DNA of 64,000 nt from Paraburkholderia nodosa. Its GTDB lineage: Bacteria; Pseudomonadota; Gammaproteobacteria; Burkholderiales; Burkholderiaceae. Below the pieces are notes generated by a model that was given only the letters and a program-made list of their open reading frames with translations, was not told where the DNA came from and made no database searches. Below are positions 60,484 to 64,000 of this stretch, one piece after another (positions within the stretch are counted from its first letter, which is position 1; each line of letters opens with the position of its first letter). The DNA lies in contig NZ_MCNV01000002.1 of NCBI RefSeq assembly GCF_001718195.1, positions 558,001 to 622,000 of the forward strand, written 5' to 3'. The position numbers and the translations under genes were made by a program.

Positions 60484-63231
60484 ATGACCCGGACGCGCCT
60501 CGTTCTGCTCCCGCTACTGGTTCTCGCCGCCGCGCTCGGCGTGACCTGGACGCTCTGGAACCACGAGCGGGAAGCGGCTCGCCACGAACTGCTGACGCAG
60601 TTCGATTACTCACTCGGCGACGTCGTGAGCCGCATCGAACAGCGCATGGGCACTTACCAGCTGTTGCTGCGCGGCGTGCAGAGCCTCTTTGCCGCCACCG
60701 GCGAGGTCGATCGCGACGCGTTCCGGGCGTACGTCAATACACTCACTCTCGACGCCAACTTTTCCGGCATCCAGGCCATCGGCATCGTCGCGTGGGTGCC
60801 GCAAACGCAAAAGGCCGCACATATCACGGCCATGCAGCAGCGCGGCGTGCCGGGCTACTCGATCCAGCCCGACGGTCCGCGCGCGAACTACGCACCCATC
60901 ATCCAGCGCGAGCCGTATATCGGCGCCAACCGCGCGGCGCCCGGTTTCGACGCCTGGGCCGACCCGGTGCGCCGGCGCGCCATGGAGCAGGCGCGCGACA
61001 CCGGCATGGCGACCAATTCAGGAAAGGTGCGCCTCTCGGTCGACACCGATCCCGCCGCCGACCCCGGCTTCGTGATGTATATGCCCGTCTACGCACGCGG
61101 CTCGGCGCCGGAAAACGCCACGGAACGCCAGGCGCAGCTGGTGGGCTGGGTCTATGCGTCCTTTCGCATGCACGACGTCATTGCCAGCCTTTACGGCGAG
61201 GAACCGCCCGGCCTTTCGGTCTCCATCTACGACGGCGTGGAATCGTCGCCGGACGCCTTGCTCTACAGAACGTCGGGCGCCCCCGCCCCTCACCTGCCCA
61301 GCGATCTTTCGGCAACCGAATATCTGGTGGTCTGCGGACACGACTGGATGCTCAAGCTGATGGCGCGCGACGGCTTCAAGGCGCGCTTCGGCCGCGACGC
61401 GGCAACGCTCATCGCGATCACCGGAACGGGTCTGAGCCTGCTGCTCGCGCTGCTCACGCGCCTCATGATGACGGGCCGCAGCCGCGCGATACGTCTTGCC
61501 TCGTCGATGACGAAGGAACTGCGCGAAAGCGAGGAAAAATTCCGCGCCATTGCGGACTGTACGGTCAACTGGGAAATCTGGTGGTCGCCGGAAGGCAAGC
61601 CGCGCTGGATCAATTCGGCGGTGGAGCAGTACATCGGCTATACCGTCGACGAATGCATGGCCATGAGCGACTTCGCCTGCACCGTGATCTATCCGGGCGA
61701 TGCCTCCTACGTCGCGCCCGAGTTCCGCGGCGCGCAACTGGGCTCGCGTGGCGACAATCTGGAGTTCCGCTGCGTGCGCAAAGACGGCTCGCTCATGTGG
61801 CTCTGCGCCTCGTGGGTGCCGATTACCGACTCGAAAGGCGACTTCATCGGTTTCCGCACGAGCGGGCGCGACATCACCGAGCGCAAGATCGCCGACCAGC
61901 GCATCAAGGAGCTGGCCTTCTACGACGCGCTCACCGGCTTGCCCAATCGCACGCTGCTGCTCGACAACCTGAAAGACGCCCTGACCGACAGCGCAAGAAA
62001 CGGCACGAGCGGCGCCCTGCTGTTCATCGATCTGGATCACTTCAAGACGCTGAACGATACGCTGGGTCACGACAAGGGCGACCTGCTGCTGCAGGAAGTG
62101 GCCAAACGCCTGGCGGCGAGCATACCCGCGGGCGACACCGTGGCGCGCGTGGGCGGCGACGAGTTCGTCGTCGTGGTGGGGAACCTGAACCCCGTTCCCT
62201 GCGAAGCGGCCCGCCAGGCCGAGGCCCTGGGCGAGCGGATTCTCGCCGTGCTCGGGAATCCTTATCGACTCGACGAGATCGACTACCGCAGCACGGCGAG
62301 CATCGGCGCAACCGTATTCAAGGGCTTCCAGGCGACGACAGACGACCTCATGAAGCAGGCCGACCTCGCCATGTACAAGTCCAAGGAACGCGGACGCAAC
62401 GCGGTGCGCCTCTTCGACCCCGACATGCAGACGGTCGTGGTGGAACGTGCCGCGCTCGAAGCGGCACTGCGCGAAGCCATCGAGAACGAAGAGTTCGTGC
62501 TTCACTACCAGATGCAGATCGACAGCGGCCGGGTCACCGGCGTCGAGGCGCTGGTACGCTGGCATCATCCGCTGCGCGGGCTCGTGTACCCGGCCGATTT
62601 CATTCCCGTGGCCGAGGAAACCGGGCTCATCGCCGAGCTGGGCAGCTGGGTGCTGCGCGCGGCCTGCACCCAGCTGGCGCGCTGGGCCACGCAGCCCGAC
62701 ACGGAGCATCTGACCATTGCGGTCAACGTCAGCGCGCAGCAGCTGCACCAGCCCGACTTCGTGCAAAGCGTGCTGGCCACGCTCGAACAGACTGGCGCAA
62801 GAGCGGACCGGCTCAAGCTCGAGTTGACCGAAAGCGTGCTGGTCGACAACGTGCAGGAGATCATCGAGAAGATGGAGGCGCTCAAGGCGAACGGCGTCGT
62901 CTTCGCGCTCGACGACTTCGGCATCGGCTATTCGTCGCTTTCGTATTTGAGGCGCCTGCCGCTCGCTCAACTGAAGATCGATCGATCCTTCGTGCGCGAT
63001 GTCCTCGTCGACCCGAACGACGCCGCGATCGCCCGCACCATCGTGGCGCTCGCGCACAGCCTGGGCCTCGGCGTGATCGCCGAAGGGGTCGAGACCGAAG
63101 AGCAGCGCGCCTTCCTCGCCTCGGCCGGGTGTTACGCGTATCAGGGCTATCTGTTCTGCCGCCCGATTCCTGTCGAGGAGTTCGAAGCGGCATTGCGCGG
63201 GCTCGAGGCGTCGGAGTGCCTCACGGAGTAA
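60484..63231 (+). CDS. CHASE-PAS-GGDEF-EAL membrane c-di-GMP signalling protein
   Basis: A 915-residue sensor enzyme. One membrane helix near the N terminus (LVLLPLLVLAAALGVTWTLW) and one near residue 315 (AATLIAITGTGLSLLLALLTRL) enclose a CHASE domain (GIQAIGIVAWVPQTQKAAH; ATNSGKVRLSVDTDPAADPGFVMYMPVYARG). A PAS domain follows (EKFRAIADCTVNWEIWWSPEGKPRWINSAVEQYIGYT). The GGDEF motif is intact (ARVGGDEFVVVVG), as is EAL (VEALVRWHHP), with KLELTESVLV and LDDFGIGYSSLSYL. Both cyclase and phosphodiesterase activity are possible. The 8-bp spacing to the upstream solute-binding protein indicates co-transcription and likely a shared input. Confidence 0.92.
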   Translation: MTRTRLVLLPLLVLAAALGVTWTLWNHEREAARHELLTQFDYSLGDVVSRIEQRMGTYQLLLRGVQSLFAATGEVDRDAFRAYVNTLTLDANFSGIQAIGIVAWVPQTQKAAHITAMQQRGVPGYSIQPDGPRANYAPIIQREPYIGANRAAPGFDAWADPVRRRAMEQARDTGMATNSGKVRLSVDTDPAADPGFVMYMPVYARGSAPENATERQAQLVGWVYASFRMHDVIASLYGEEPPGLSVSIYDGVESSPDALLYRTSGAPAPHLPSDLSATEYLVVCGHDWMLKLMARDGFKARFGRDAATLIAITGTGLSLLLALLTRLMMTGRSRAIRLASSMTKELRESEEKFRAIADCTVNWEIWWSPEGKPRWINSAVEQYIGYTVDECMAMSDFACTVIYPGDASYVAPEFRGAQLGSRGDNLEFRCVRKDGSLMWLCASWVPITDSKGDFIGFRTSGRDITERKIADQRIKELAFYDALTGLPNRTLLLDNLKDALTDSARNGTSGALLFIDLDHFKTLNDTLGHDKGDLLLQEVAKRLAASIPAGDTVARVGGDEFVVVVGNLNPVPCEAARQAEALGERILAVLGNPYRLDEIDYRSTASIGATVFKGFQATTDDLMKQADLAMYKSKERGRNAVRLFDPDMQTVVVERAALEAALREAIENEEFVLHYQMQIDSGRVTGVEALVRWHHPLRGLVYPADFIPVAEETGLIAELGSWVLRAACTQLARWATQPDTEHLTIAVNVSAQQLHQPDFVQSVLATLEQTGARADRLKLELTESVLVDNVQEIIEKMEALKANGVVFALDDFGIGYSSLSYLRRLPLAQLKIDRSFVRDVLVDPNDAAIARTIVALAHSLGLGVIAEGVETEEQRAFLASAGCYAYQGYLFCRPIPVEEFEAALRGLEASECLTE

Positions 63232-63260
63232 GCGCGCCCCGCCGCCCGCCGCCGGTGGCA

Positions 63261-64000
63261 TCACGCATCGCCGTGCCCGCGCGGCACGAGCAGGTCGGAG
63301 AGGCCCACGCGATGCAGCATCTCCGCCCGCACGCGGTCCAGTACGGCAAAGCCAACGTCCGCGCCATCCTGGGTCGGGTCCACGTGCACCCGGAAGGGCC
63401 GCTTCCCGAAGGGGGCATCGACCACATCGACGATCGCCTCGGCCACGAGGCCCACGTCGGCTTGCGGCGGCACGATGGCGGCAAACGCCTCCTGGATCTG
63501 TTCGCCGAACCCGGCATAGGGGCCGGCTTCATAGGCAGCGACGACGCCCTTGTCTTCCGGGCTGCCCGCATGCGAAAAGTGATTCGTGCCCGAGGTGAAG
63601 GCGCCCGGCACGATGATCGACGTTTCGATGCCCCAGCGCGCAAGCTCGCGTGCGTACTGCACCGCAATCGCATCCATGGCGGCCTTCGCCGCAAAATACG
63701 GCGCGAGATAAGGCGGCGTGCCGCCCGCGGAACTGCTGCTCGACACCCACACCACGAGGCCCTCCCGCCGCTCGCGCATGTGCGGCAGCACCGCGCGGTT
63801 CACCCGCTGCGTGCCCAGCACGTTGATGTCGTACAGGTGTGCATACTGCTCCGGGCTGAACGCTTCGGCCGGCCCGAAGGCCATGTGGCCCGCGTTGTGG
63901 ACGATCACATCGATACGCCCGCTTGTGGCAATTACGCGGGCGATGCCCGCGTCCACGGACGCCTGTGACTGCACGTCGAGTTCGACGGTGCGCAGATCCA
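63261..64000 (-). CDS. SDR-family oxidoreductase, N-terminus outside the window
   Basis: Partial gene: the frame continues past the right edge (LRTVELDVQSQASVD is the last visible upstream part, without a start). The classical SDR features in view are RIDVIVHNAGHMAFGPAE (NAG motif), VVWVSSSSSAGGTPPYLAPYFAAKAAMDAIAV (catalytic Ser and YxxxK as YFAAK) and GIETSIIVPGAFTSGTNHF. The length beyond the catalytic site and the wide C-terminal region resemble the SDR subfamily with an unusual Y-F-A-A-K. Substrate unknown. It converges with the GGDEF-EAL gene, 29 bp apart. Confidence 0.88.
   Translation of the reverse strand, partial: DLRTVELDVQSQASVDAGIARVIATSGRIDVIVHNAGHMAFGPAEAFSPEQYAHLYDINVLGTQRVNRAVLPHMRERREGLVVWVSSSSSAGGTPPYLAPYFAAKAAMDAIAVQYARELARWGIETSIIVPGAFTSGTNHFSHAGSPEDKGVVAAYEAGPYAGFGEQIQEAFAAIVPPQADVGLVAEAIVDVVDAPFGKRPFRVHVDPTQDGADVGFAVLDRVRAEMLHRVGLSDLLVPRGHGDA

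Noticed and set aside
61018..63264. Minus-strand 748-codon open frame
   Set aside because: Antisense shadow of the GGDEF-EAL gene without any domain.
60792..63968. Plus-strand 1058-codon open frame over the CHASE-GGDEF-EAL gene
   Set aside because: Arg/Ala-rich shadow of the real +1 frame; the real gene has intact CHASE, PAS, GGDEF and EAL motifs.
1..64000. tRNA, rRNA, CRISPR arrays, IS elements, prophage, replication origin
   Set aside because: Read for these and saw none: no cloverleaf-like or rRNA segments, no regular spaced repeats, no transposase or integrase frames.

Overview
The window is GC-rich, gene-dense chromosomal DNA of a beta-proteobacterium. The gene set (paoABC, HiPIP, RND pump, Weimberg-type sugar-acid genes, many LysR/sigma54/c-di-GMP proteins) best fits the Burkholderiales, probably Paraburkholderia/Burkholderia/Caballeronia. 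That placement is inference from gene content; no rRNA or tRNA is present to confirm it.

Layout. 1-16.5 kb: start of a large catalase (leaves the window on the left), a ZnT9-like cation diffusion facilitator, a molybdenum aldehyde dehydrogenase operon (paoABC-like) with an enolase-superfamily gene, a glycine-rich secreted protein, a ROK kinase, a small unknown gene and an IlvD/Edd dehydratase, zwf with a polyphosphate-glucokinase-like gene, a LysR regulator divergent from a flavin hydroxylase, and a cytochrome b561.

16.5-30.2 kb is the most interesting region. On the minus strand an apparent single operon pqqABCDE-tonB-exbB-exbD makes the cofactor PQQ and a dedicated TonB energy-transducing complex. 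Next come an AcoR-type sigma54 activator gene and a TonB-dependent receptor (minus), then, divergently, a quinoprotein alcohol dehydrogenase with the D-Y-D signature of lanthanide-dependent enzymes, a fused periplasmic-binding/cytochrome c protein with an EF-hand-like loop, and a Tat-type HiPIP. Good -24/-12 promoters and a shared 17-bp TGT-N11-ACA motif occur upstream of both pqqA and the dehydrogenase. I read this as a self-contained, sigma54-controlled module for lanthanide uptake, PQQ synthesis and alcohol oxidation.

30.2-37.6 kb carries several decayed genes: an SDR tail joined head-to-head to a headless, frameshifted metallophosphoesterase, an old-yellow-enzyme tail, and an internally deleted diguanylate cyclase. 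Between them are an intact quinone oxidoreductase, a DhaK-DhaL kinase and a PAS/GGDEF/EAL protein. 37.6-43.5 kb is a complete RND efflux operon (membrane fusion protein, pump, outer-membrane factor).

43.5-53.2 kb: small envelope proteins (RcnB-like, SHOCT, DUF308-like, His-rich), a convergent overlapping pair of beta-galactosidase (GH35) and alpha-galactosidase (GH36), an amino-acid binding protein with a succinylglutamate desuccinylase/aspartoacylase homologue, and a PAP2 phosphatase. 53.2-59.4 kb is a sugar-acid catabolic locus (sugar-acid dehydratase, FAH-family keto-deoxy-acid dehydratase, ketoglutarate-semialdehyde dehydrogenase, divergent MFS transporter) with two near-identical LacI-type operators in the divergent promoter. 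59.7-63.2 kb pairs a periplasmic binding protein with a CHASE-PAS-GGDEF-EAL protein. The window ends inside an SDR gene. No CRISPR array, IS element, prophage or origin was seen.
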